Positions 1 to 6,217 of a stretch of DNA of 6,832 nucleotides are shown piece by piece. The DNA is from Candidatus Rokuibacteriota bacterium (GTDB lineage Bacteria; Methylomirabilota; Methylomirabilia; Rokubacteriales; CSP1-6). The first letter of the stretch is position 1. Each line of letters begins with the position of its first letter. The position numbers and the translations under genes are program-made. Under the pieces are notes generated by a model that worked only from the letters and a program-made list of their open reading frames with translations, had not been told where the DNA came from and did not search any database. Where the stretch lies: positions 1-6,832 of the forward strand of contig QHSM01000039.1 in the NCBI GenBank assembly GCA_003221595.1, read 5' to 3'.

Positions 1-1224
1 GATGTAGCCCCGAGGCGTCGTCGTCCGGTAGAACGGCACGAGCTGGTTGCGCGGGCTGCCGGAGTCGTGGGTCACGATCGCGTCGCGCGGATTGATTGTC
101 TGCATGAAGTCCCAGATGACGCGATACGGGGTGATGGGCACCTCGTTGGACGTGAGCTTGGGCATCCATTCCGTGAGCCACGTCTCCCGGGCCTGCCGCA
201 CCTCGCCCGCCGTCGGGCCGTCGCGCCGTATGCGCGTCCCGAGAACGTCGCGGACCGCGTCGATGAACTGACGCAGGACGAGCTTGGCGTCTCCCAGGAT
301 CGGATGGTCGGCGGCGTAATTCTTGTTGAGATCGCGCTCGTCGTTGGTCGCGTGAATGATGGTCTTCCCGGCCGGCAGGGTCGCGGCCATCCCGTGCTTC
401 GTGAAGCTGCAGCCCACCCCGAACACGACGTCGGCTTGCGGGAGAAAGTGGTGGACCGGGCCGGACATCACGCCGCCACCGCCGGTGCCGAGCGCCAGCG
501 CGTGGTCTTCCGGGAACGCGCCCTTCCCCTCGAGGGTGGTCATGACCGGAGCCTGCAGAAGCTCGGCGAGCTCGAGGAGCTCCGGCGTGGCCTCGGCGTA
601 CATCACTCCCTGGCCCGCGTGGATGACGGGTCGACGCGCCTGCACCAGCACGCGCGCCGCGTCGGCGATGTCCTGCTGATTGCCCGACGGGCTCGTCGCC
701 TTGACCGGCCTGTACGAGAGCGCCACCTGGTCGGCGACCTCGGCGATCGCCACGTCGGCGGGGATCTCCACCATGACCGGCCCCGGCCGGCCCATCTTGA
801 GGAGGTTGAAGGCCCGGCGCATGACCTCCGTGACCTGCTCGGGCTGGTTCAGCGTCTCCACCCACTTGGTGACCGACGCGTACGTGCGCGCCGAGCTGAA
901 GAGCGGAAAGACCTGGGCGCGATCCCGCTGGTGCCCGAGCGGCAGCACGAGAATCGGCACCGAATCGGAGTACGCCGTGGCGACGCCCGGGAAGGCGTTC
1001 TCGGCGCCGGGTCCGTACTGCATCGCGAACACGCCGAGGCGCCGGCCGTTGGTCGTCCGGCTGAAGCCGTCCGCGATGCCCACGCCGACGCGCTCCTGGC
1101 GGCAGAGCACCGGTCGGATGCCGGCGGCAGCCGCCGCATCGATGATCGGTGTGGTCGGATAGGTGCTCAGGAATTCCACGCCCTCTCGCTTCATGATCTC
1201 GGCGATCGCGTCGACGACTTTCAT
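1..1224 (-). CDS. Thiamine-pyrophosphate-dependent enzyme, acetolactate-synthase-like (C-terminus cut by window edge)
   Basis: The frame is open for 408 codons from the ATG at 1224 and runs off the left edge without a stop. Family members are about 550-590 residues, so roughly the last third is missing. The N-terminal TPP (PYR) domain covers about residues 1-170. It contains RQERVGVGIADGFSR (42-56), whose Glu44 is at the place of the conserved cofactor-activating glutamate, and YGPGAENAFPGVATAYSD (70-87), a typical loop. The central domain follows (about 185-330, with LEGKGAFPEDHALALG at 231-246). The C-terminal TPP domain starts near HDSGSPRNQ (386-394). The Mg/TPP-binding GDG motif would lie beyond the edge. 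Such enzymes make or break C-C bonds next to a carbonyl, for example in 2-oxoacid decarboxylation or carboligation. Substrate specificity cannot be read here. The start is supported by a Shine-Dalgarno sequence at 1239-1234. It is the last gene seen in the operon, 30 nt after the monooxygenase. Confidence 0.9.
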   Translation of the reverse strand, partial: MKVVDAIAEIMKREGVEFLSTYPTTPIIDAAAAAGIRPVLCRQERVGVGIADGFSRTTNGRRLGVFAMQYGPGAENAFPGVATAYSDSVPILVLPLGHQRDRAQVFPLFSSARTYASVTKWVETLNQPEQVTEVMRRAFNLLKMGRPGPVMVEIPADVAIAEVADQVALSYRPVKATSPSGNQQDIADAARVLVQARRPVIHAGQGVMYAEATPELLELAELLQAPVMTTLEGKGAFPEDHALALGTGGGGVMSGPVHHFLPQADVVFGVGCSFTKHGMAATLPAGKTIIHATNDERDLNKNYAADHPILGDAKLVLRQFIDAVRDVLGTRIRRDGPTAGEVRQARETWLTEWMPKLTSNEVPITPYRVIWDFMQTINPRDAIVTHDSGSPRNQLVPFYRTTTPRGYI

Positions 1225-1233
1225 CGGTCTCCG

Positions 1234-1239
1234 TCCTCC
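1234..1239 (-). promoter_or_regulatory. Ribosome binding site of the TPP enzyme gene
   Basis: GGAGGA on the minus strand lies 9 nt before the ATG at 1224, in the 30-nt gap after the monooxygenase stop. It is the clearest Shine-Dalgarno sequence in the window and fixes the start of the TPP enzyme. Confidence 0.75.
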
Positions 1240-1254
1240 AGGGGGCTCGACGTT

Positions 1255-2439
1255 CTACGAGGGACTCGGGGCGAGTCCCAGGGCCTGCCGCCCGAATTGC
1301 TCGGCGATGAGGTCCCAGCTGAGCGCCGCGTGGTGCGAGGCGCTGTGCGCGTCTCGATGACAGCGCTGGATCGGCTCCGTGTCGAGAACGGCGCGCGCGC
1401 CGCTTCCCTCGAAGAGCCGATCGACCGCGCGCAGGCAGAGGCGGGTGACGAAGGCCTTGTCGCGACGGTAACGGAGGCGATCCAGCTCGGTGAAGGGCTC
1501 GCCGCGCGCGGCCCGGTCGAGAATTTCCCGGATGTCGCTCCGGTGCAGTGAGCGGGCGGCGTCCACTTCGGCGGCGGCTTCGGCCAGCCGAAGCTGGACG
1601 GCCACCGATTCCGCCGTCCGGCCGGGGCCCGAGGCGCGCTGAGCGCGGGACGTGAACTCGTCGATCGCGCCCTGGGCGATCCCGACGAGCGGAGCCGCCA
1701 GATCCCACCCCGCCAGACAGCGAAGCGGCGCGCGATAGCTGAGCCGGGCGTGCAGCTCCCATCCGGTCATGTCCTCGGCGCCGGCGCGATCGGGGTCCAC
1801 GGCGCGGTGGGCCGGGACGAACGCGTCCTCGACCACGATGTCCTTGCTCCCGGTCCCGCGCATACCCGAGGCGAACCACGTGTCGAGAATCTGGTAGTCC
1901 GAGCGCGGAAGAAGGAGCCACGTCAGCCCGCCGGGCCGCGGTCCCGCCACCGCGACCATCGCCCAGGTGCTGGCGTCGCACCCGCTGGAGAAGCCCCAGC
2001 GGCCCGACACGCGCAGCCCGCCGCTCGTCGGCGCCCTCTTTCCTCCGGCGGGATTGAGGCCGCTGGAGAAGAGGGTGTCGGGTCCGGTCGCGAAGAACTC
2101 CTCCTGGGCCTGCTCGGGGAAGTGGCCGAGCCACCAGTTGTGCGCGGTCCACAGGGAGTAGCACCAGGCCGTCGACCCGCAGCCGCGCCCGAGCTCGAAC
2201 CCCACGTCGAAGGCCGTGTCCACCTCGACGTCGTGGCCGCCGTAGCGGCGGGGATTGCCGATCCGGATGAGACCGGAGTCGCGGAGATCCTGGACGGTCT
2301 CGGCGGGAATCTGACGGAGCTGCTCGGTGCGCGTCGCGCGCGACTTCAGCACCGGTACCAGCTCCGCGGCTCGGCGCAGGAGCTCTTCGCGGCTCAGCAG
2401 CGCCGGGGAAATCCCGGCCCGGGTGGCCCTGTCGTTCAC
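1255..2439 (-). CDS. Flavin-dependent monooxygenase, acyl-CoA dehydrogenase fold (HsaA/HpaH-like oxygenase component)
   Basis: This is a 394-residue protein from the GTG at 2439. A TTG at 2469 would add ten residues. Neither start has a clear Shine-Dalgarno sequence; I prefer GTG as the commoner start codon, and recognisable homology begins only near SREELLRRAAEL. Group D flavin monooxygenases of this fold are usually about 390-400 residues, so it looks complete. Family motifs in order: a helical N-terminal domain ending near NPRRYGG (62-68); a central beta domain with GMRGTGSKD (192-200) and FVPAHR (207-212), the usual flavin-side loop; and a C-terminal helical domain with RDAHSASHH (362-370) and FGRQALGL (382-389), typical of HsaA and HpaB/HpaH-type hydroxylases rather than true acyl-CoA dehydrogenases. 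Known relatives hydroxylate phenolic rings or related compounds using FADH2/FMNH2 from a separate reductase. No reductase gene is visible here. It sits between the DUF2461 gene and the TPP enzyme. A true dehydrogenase role is less likely but possible. Confidence 0.85.
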   Translation of the reverse strand: MNDRATRAGISPALLSREELLRRAAELVPVLKSRATRTEQLRQIPAETVQDLRDSGLIRIGNPRRYGGHDVEVDTAFDVGFELGRGCGSTAWCYSLWTAHNWWLGHFPEQAQEEFFATGPDTLFSSGLNPAGGKRAPTSGGLRVSGRWGFSSGCDASTWAMVAVAGPRPGGLTWLLLPRSDYQILDTWFASGMRGTGSKDIVVEDAFVPAHRAVDPDRAGAEDMTGWELHARLSYRAPLRCLAGWDLAAPLVGIAQGAIDEFTSRAQRASGPGRTAESVAVQLRLAEAAAEVDAARSLHRSDIREILDRAARGEPFTELDRLRYRRDKAFVTRLCLRAVDRLFEGSGARAVLDTEPIQRCHRDAHSASHHAALSWDLIAEQFGRQALGLAPSPS

Positions 2440-2482
2440 GGCGCCAATGCTACGCCGGACGGCGCGCAAGAGCGAGGGCGGA

Positions 2483-3154
2483 TCAGAAGGCCAGGCGCAT
2501 CGCCCGCGCGAGGAACCTCACCAGCGGCGCCGCGCGGCGACAGGCACGGACGAAGCGCGCCGGAAAGTCGGCCGCGCAGGCCTGCGCCTCGGTGAAGCTG
2601 ACGCCGGTCGTGAAGCTCAGGCGCTTGAGGTCGGCGGCGAGCGGGTGATCGGGATCGAAGCCGCGCGGCGTGCGCTTCAAGATGTTCTCGCCGTGCGAGA
2701 GTCCCGGGCGCCGCGCCCGCTTCCACGCCGATGGATTCCCGACGATCGCCGAACGGATGGCCTGGAGCGTTTCGCCGCCCGGCCGCCACATCCCCGCCCC
2801 CATGAACGCCTCGCCGGGCGCCAGGTGCAGATAATAGCCCGGCGCCTCGGCGTCCTTTTCCGCCTCGAGCGCGAAGAACAATCCCGCGTTCGTCTTGTAG
2901 GGCGTCTTGTCCCGGCTGAAGCGCGTGTCGCGATAGATTCGCAGCAGCGAGCCGCGTGAAGGGTGCGGATCGGCGACGAGGTGAGGGCTGATGGCTCTGA
3001 GCCCCGGCCCGATCGCGGCGATGAAGCCGAGCAGCGGGTCGCGCACCTCGGCCAGGTACCGGTCCTTGTTCGCGTTGAACCACTCACGAGTGTTGTGGCG
3101 CCGGAGCTCGCCGAGGAAGCGAAAGAGATCGCGGGTGACGTACGGCGATGGCAT
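2483..3154 (-). CDS. DUF2461 domain-containing protein (TIGR02453-type)
   Basis: This 223-residue protein is close to the usual family length of about 220-230 and looks complete. Recognisable family motifs are HNTREWFNANKDRY (20-33), RIYRDTRFSRDKTPYKT (72-88), YYLHLAPGEAFMGAGMW (107-123), LKRTPRGFDPDHPL (159-172) and the C-terminal helix APLVRFL (209-215). No signal peptide or membrane segment is seen, so it is probably cytoplasmic. The biochemical function of DUF2461 is not established to my knowledge, so no reaction is assigned. The ATG at 3154 lies 3 nt after the stop of the broken SDR gene, in the sequence TGACCGATG. No strong Shine-Dalgarno sequence is visible, so translation may normally be coupled to the SDR. 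Around residues 145-155 it may be a few residues shorter than relatives; I cannot confirm this. Its place inside a transporter/catabolic operon is the only functional hint. Confidence 0.85.
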   Translation of the reverse strand: MPSPYVTRDLFRFLGELRRHNTREWFNANKDRYLAEVRDPLLGFIAAIGPGLRAISPHLVADPHPSRGSLLRIYRDTRFSRDKTPYKTNAGLFFALEAEKDAEAPGYYLHLAPGEAFMGAGMWRPGGETLQAIRSAIVGNPSAWKRARRPGLSHGENILKRTPRGFDPDHPLAADLKRLSFTTGVSFTEAQACAADFPARFVRACRRAAPLVRFLARAMRLAF

Positions 3155-3157
3155 CGG

Positions 3158-3807
3158 TCAGACCGAGCGGTGCAGGCCCCCGTCGACGTGGATGCGCTCG
3201 CCCGTGATGTAGCGGGCCTTCGGCGAGCAGAGGAACGCGGCGAGGAACGCGACGTCGTTCGGGTCGCCGAAGTAGCCGAGCGGGATGTTTCGCGAGAACT
3301 CGGCCTGGCTCTCCGGCGTCGGATGCAGGCGGGTGTCGATCTGCTCGCTGTGCACTTGACCGTCGAGGGCTCGGCGCTGCCGGTGACGCAGAGGATCCGG
3401 CCCCAGCGCCCAGCGATCATGCCGGGCAGGAGCGCCTGCGTCAGCCGCCGCACCGCGGTGAAGTTGATCGAGAACGACTCGTCCCACACCGAGTCCGGCG
3501 AATCCCAGGGGACCGTACGCGAGCCGCCGGCGTTGTTGATCAGGATGTCGACCCGCCCGTACGCGGAGAGCGCGGCATCGCGAAGCCGGCCGGCGGCATC
3601 GGCCACGTAGAGATCGAGGGGCACCGCGAGCGGGCGCGGTCCGCCCGCCCGCTCGATCTCGTCCTGGAGGGTCGCGAGCAGGTTCGCCCGGCGCGCGGTC
3701 ACGACGGTCTGCACGCCCTCGGCCGCCAGCACCTTGGCGATCTCGCGGCCGATGCCGACGCTGGTGCCGGTGACCACCGCGACTTTCCCCTTCAGCTCGA
3801 GCTCCAT
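3158..3807 (-). pseudogene. Short-chain dehydrogenase/reductase (FabG-like), broken by internal deletion and frame change
   Basis: The first part reads from the ATG at 3807 as a normal Rossmann-fold SDR: TGTSVGIGRE (13-22, the cofactor-binding glycine motif), NNAGG (91-95), then RILCVTGSAEP (137-147), the strand carrying the usual catalytic serine region. The last part, GQVHSEQIDTRLHPT through IPLGYFGDPNDVAFLAAFLCSP to ITGERIHVDGG, is also typical but lies in another frame, which ends at the TGA at 3160-3158. The total of 650 nt is not a multiple of three. Full-length relatives are about 255-260 residues. Roughly 40 residues are missing at the junction near 3361-3368, including the segment that normally carries the YxxxK catalytic pair and the helix after it. 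The product should therefore be inactive. The start overlaps the end of livM by 16 nt and has its own Shine-Dalgarno sequence. An assembly collapse could give the same picture. Confidence 0.88.
3361..3368 (-). other. Deletion/frameshift junction in the SDR gene
   Basis: Upstream homology in the frame of the ATG at 3807 ends with GSAEP (P147 codon at 3369-3367). Downstream homology resumes in another frame at GQVHSEQ (G codon at 3361-3359). The join therefore lies within this short stretch. About 120-130 nt appear to be missing, judged from the usual family length. Confidence 0.75.
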
Positions 3808-4760
3808 CCCACTCTCCGGCGCAGATCGAGGAGGCTGCCGACGATTCCCTTGGGCAGGAAGACGATGAACAGCACCAGCAGGACTCCGTAGACGAGGTTG
3901 TCCCAGCCGACCGCCCGGGTGCCGAACGAGATGCGCAGGACCTCGGCCAATAGAATCGTGATCACCGCGCCGATCGTCGGGCCCAGGGAGACGTAGATGC
4001 CCCCGACGACGACCGCGAAGACCATCTGGAGCGAGACGGAAATCCCGCTCACCGTGTCCGGTGAGATGAACATCTGGTACTGACAATAGAGGGCGCCGGC
4101 CAGGGCCGTCATCCCCGCGCTCAGCACGGTGATCTTCAGCTTCTCGGCCGTCACGTGGATGCCGGTCGCCGCCGCGGCGTCCTCGTCCTCGGAGATCGCC
4201 TCGAGCGCGTAGCGGAGCATGCTCCGGTCGACACGATACCAGACGTAGAGCCCGCCGGCCCAGACGGCGAGGGCGATCAGGTACCAGGTCGTCTTCTCGC
4301 TGAACTGGAGAGCCCAGAGCGAGCTGCCGCCGTGGTAGCGCTCCGGGGTGTACCCGAGCGAGCCCCCGGTGTAGTCGCGCGTCGCGGTGATCACCTGCAG
4401 GACGATGCCGGAGAGCGCCAGCGTGACCAGCGCGAAGTAGTGGCCGGTGATCCGGAAGCGAAAGCACGGGTAGGCGACCACCGCCGCCAGCACCATGCCG
4501 GCCACGAGGGCCAGCGGGACGCCGAGCCACGGGCTGACGTGCCCGTAGTTCCACGCGAGCGCCGTCACGTAGGCGCCGATCCCCATGAACCCGCCGTGAC
4601 CGAGCGAGACCAGCCCGAATCGCCCCATGACGGACCAGGACGTGTAGGCGAACGACCAGATGAGAATGATGACCAGGATGTGCAGCGGATAGGGCGACCG
4701 GTAGACGAACGGCAGCGCGACCAGGGCGGCGCCGCCGATCCACGGGTGCGCGCGTCTCAC
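3792..4760 (-). CDS. livM: Branched-chain amino acid-type ABC transporter permease LivM
   Basis: This 322-residue hydrophobic protein is an inner-membrane subunit of a Liv/HAAT-type importer. I chose the GTG at 4760, whose GTGA overlaps the livH stop. A further-upstream ATG at 4838 would only add residues read out of frame from the livH 3' end. Membrane segments are visible at about 10-20, 26-45, 80-100, 107-125, 158-175, 212-226, 243-275 (probably two) and 287-303. Conserved LivM features are SLGHGGFMGIGAY (52-64), FRFRITGHYFALVTLA (100-115), the cytoplasmic coupling loop ALEAISEDEDAAAATGI (185-201), which should contact the ATPases, and the C-terminal LPKGIVGSL (302-310). It looks complete. 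The 3' end overlaps the SDR start by 16 nt. The transported compound is unknown; Liv-family importers carry branched-chain amino acids but also urea, amides and aromatic acids. Confidence 0.93.
   Translation of the reverse strand: MRRAHPWIGGAALVALPFVYRSPYPLHILVIILIWSFAYTSWSVMGRFGLVSLGHGGFMGIGAYVTALAWNYGHVSPWLGVPLALVAGMVLAAVVAYPCFRFRITGHYFALVTLALSGIVLQVITATRDYTGGSLGYTPERYHGGSSLWALQFSEKTTWYLIALAVWAGGLYVWYRVDRSMLRYALEAISEDEDAAAATGIHVTAEKLKITVLSAGMTALAGALYCQYQMFISPDTVSGISVSLQMVFAVVVGGIYVSLGPTIGAVITILLAEVLRISFGTRAVGWDNLVYGVLLVLFIVFLPKGIVGSLLDLRRRVGWSSS
3812..3817 (-). promoter_or_regulatory. Ribosome binding site of the SDR gene
   Basis: GGAGAG on the minus strand lies 4-6 nt before the ATG at 3807, inside the 3' end of livM. 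It supports that start and shows the SDR was once translated as its own cistron. Confidence 0.6.
4757..4760 (-). promoter_or_regulatory. livH/livM stop-start overlap (GTGA)
   Basis: The GTG start of livM shares its last two bases with the TGA stop of livH. This implies coupled translation of the two permeases. No convincing Shine-Dalgarno sequence precedes it. Confidence 0.7.
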
Positions 4761-5509
4761 GAGCGCCGCGCCATCAGTCCCTGGGGCCGGATGAACATCA
4801 TCACGATGAAAAAGGCGAAGGCGAAGACGTAGCCCCACTCGAGGTCGAGGTAGAGGCCGCCCACCGAGATGATCTCGGCGAACACGAAGGCGGCGACGAA
4901 GCCGCCGACGAAGTTGCCGAGGCTGCCGAGGACGCAGATGAGGAACGTGATCGGCCCGAACGAAAGCCCCACGAACGGGTGGATGGCGCGGATCGCGGTG
5001 CCCGTATACGTCCGGGTCAGCCAGAGATAGACGAGCACCATGCCGATGAGCGCCGCCGCGAAGGCCAGCAGGCGCGAGTAGCTCACGAACATGCCGCCTA
5101 CCTTGAGCACCGGCAGCCGGAGGCCCAGGTTCTTGAACTCGATGCCGAAGAGGACGGTGGCGGCCGACTGCAGGAAGAAGAGCACGCCCCCGGTGGCCAG
5201 CAGCTGGTTGATGGGCGCCGCCCCGAGGAGTGGAGCGATGACCAGGACGTGCAGGAGCACGCCGAGAATGCCGACACTGACGATGCAGGCCACCGCCGCC
5301 ACCCAGATGGGCGCGTGGTAGACGGTGTAGAGGTAGTACATCCCGTACATGCCCAGCATGATGAGCTCGGCGTAGCAGATCCAGACGACGTCGATGACAC
5401 CGAAGACGAGGTTGAGGCCGAGCGACAGGAGCGCCAGGACGCCGCCCAGCAGCACGCCGCTGAGCAGCGCCTCCAGCAAGAAGATGTCGAAGACGGCCAG
5501 TGGATTCAT
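4757..5509 (-). CDS. livH: Branched-chain amino acid-type ABC transporter permease LivH, internally shortened
   Basis: This 250-residue membrane protein is the partner permease of LivM. The start ATG at 5509 is one nt after the livF stop (TGAGATG). The N-terminal part is typical: SGVLLGGVLALLSLGLNLVFG (17-37), AELIMLGMYGMYYLY (47-61), the loop LLGAAPINQLLATGGV (94-109) and NLGLRLPVLKVG (127-138). After RTYTGTAIRAI (166-176) the sequence jumps directly to HPFVGLSFGPITFL (177-190), then finishes normally with the last helices and FIRPQGLMARR. Relatives are about 290 residues. Between these two motifs they carry the cytoplasmic coupling loop (an AQDRE...MGI-like stretch) and a membrane helix with an AGLAG-like pattern. 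About 40 residues are therefore absent, in frame. Losing the coupling loop and one helix should change topology and probably abolish transport, unless a second LivH substitutes. Assembly collapse is an alternative. Confidence 0.88.
   Translation of the reverse strand: MNPLAVFDIFLLEALLSGVLLGGVLALLSLGLNLVFGVIDVVWICYAELIMLGMYGMYYLYTVYHAPIWVAAVACIVSVGILGVLLHVLVIAPLLGAAPINQLLATGGVLFFLQSAATVLFGIEFKNLGLRLPVLKVGGMFVSYSRLLAFAAALIGMVLVYLWLTRTYTGTAIRAIHPFVGLSFGPITFLICVLGSLGNFVGGFVAAFVFAEIISVGGLYLDLEWGYVFAFAFFIVMMFIRPQGLMARRS
4979..4984 (-). other. In-frame deletion junction in livH
   Basis: The Ile176 codon (4984-4982) is joined directly to the His177 codon (4981-4979). Family members place a stretch of about 40 residues between these two conserved motifs. 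The frame is kept. Confidence 0.65.
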
Positions 5510-5510
5510 C

Positions 5511-6215
5511 TCACACGCCCAGGTAGGCTTCGCGGATCGTGTCGGTCGCCAGCAATTCGGCGGCGCTGCCGGTGGCGCGGATGCTGCCGGCCTTCAGCAG
5601 GTAGGCACGGTTGACGACCCGGAGGACCTGCTGCACGTTCTGCTCGACGATGAGCACGGTGAGGCCGCCGGCGCGGATGCGCTTGACGAGGTCGAACACC
5701 TGCTCGACGAGGACCGGAGCGAGCCCGGCCGACGGCTCGTCGAGCAGCAGCAGCCTGGGCGCCGACATGAGGGCGCGGCCGATGGCGCACATCTGCTGCT
5801 CGCCGCCCGACATGCTGCCGGCGAGCTGGCGATGGCGCTCCCGAAGACGCGGAAACAGCTCGTAGACGACGTCGAGCTGCTGGCGGAATTTCGGCCGGGC
5901 CGCCGGCGCGAAGCCGCCCATTCTCAGATTGTCTTCGACCGTCATGCGCGGGAACAGGCGGCGGCTCTCCGGCACGTGGGCGATGCCGAGCTCGACAATC
6001 CGATGAGACGGCGTCGCCGCCAGATCGGTGCCCTCCAGGCGGATCGAGCCCGACGTGGGCCGGATCAGCCCCGAGATGGCGCGCATGAGCGTCGTCTTGC
6101 CGGCCCCGTTCGGGCCGATGACACCGACCGCCTCGCCGGCCTTCACGTCGAGCGACACGTCGAAGAGCGCCTGAAACGTGCCGTACCCGGCGCAGACGGC
6201 CCGGAGCTCGAGCAT
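5511..6215 (-). CDS. livF: Branched-chain amino acid-type ABC transporter ATP-binding protein LivF
   Basis: This complete 234-residue ATPase has the usual LivF length. Motifs in order: Walker A GPNGAGKTT (34-42), the Q-loop region with the LivF-typical HVPESRRLFPRMTVEDNL (80-97), ABC signature MSGGEQQ (135-141), Walker B LLLLDEP (155-161), the D-loop stretch SAGLAP (162-167), and LIVEQN (188-193), where LivF proteins commonly have this form in place of an H-loop histidine. It is expected to pair with LivG on the cytoplasmic face and power transport through LivH and LivM. The ATG at 6215 overlaps the livG stop by one base (TGATG), so translation is probably coupled; no Shine-Dalgarno sequence is seen. 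All catalytic motifs are intact, in contrast with the shortened permease downstream. Confidence 0.95.
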   Translation of the reverse strand: MLELRAVCAGYGTFQALFDVSLDVKAGEAVGVIGPNGAGKTTLMRAISGLIRPTSGSIRLEGTDLAATPSHRIVELGIAHVPESRRLFPRMTVEDNLRMGGFAPAARPKFRQQLDVVYELFPRLRERHRQLAGSMSGGEQQMCAIGRALMSAPRLLLLDEPSAGLAPVLVEQVFDLVKRIRAGGLTVLIVEQNVQQVLRVVNRAYLLKAGSIRATGSAAELLATDTIREAYLGV

Positions 6216-6217
6216 CA
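6213..6217 (-). promoter_or_regulatory. livG/livF stop-start overlap (TGATG)
   Basis: The last base of the livG stop TGA is the first base of the livF ATG. This is a classic translational coupling arrangement and fixes the livF start. Confidence 0.75.

Noticed and set aside
1225..1254. Possible terminator or promoter between the monooxygenase and the TPP enzyme.
   Set aside because: The 30-nt gap holds a Shine-Dalgarno sequence but no inverted repeat with a T-run and no convincing -35/-10 pair.
67..1551. Long plus-strand open frame (494 codons) opposite the TPP enzyme and the end of the monooxygenase.
   Set aside because: Its protein is rich in Arg, Ala, Gly, His and Asp with no recognisable domain. 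The opposite strand encodes well-conserved enzymes. Such antisense frames are a by-product of GC-rich codon use.
3340..3380. Programmed ribosomal frameshift as an explanation for the SDR break.
   Set aside because: A frameshift would change frame only. Here about 40 residues, including the catalytic region, are missing from every frame, and no clear slippery heptamer with a downstream structure is seen.
2677..4743. A 688-codon minus-strand open frame spanning livM, the SDR and part of DUF2461.
   Set aside because: Only the middle, from the SDR ATG at 3807 to about 3368, is real coding sequence. The rest is Arg/Ser-rich out-of-frame reading of livM and DUF2461. It is not a fusion protein.
4761..4838. 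An upstream ATG start for livM at 4838.
   Set aside because: The extra residues (starting MGLRLRLRLFHRDD) are the out-of-frame 3' end of livH and unlike any LivM N-terminus. The GTG at 4760, overlapping the livH stop, fits the operon pattern.
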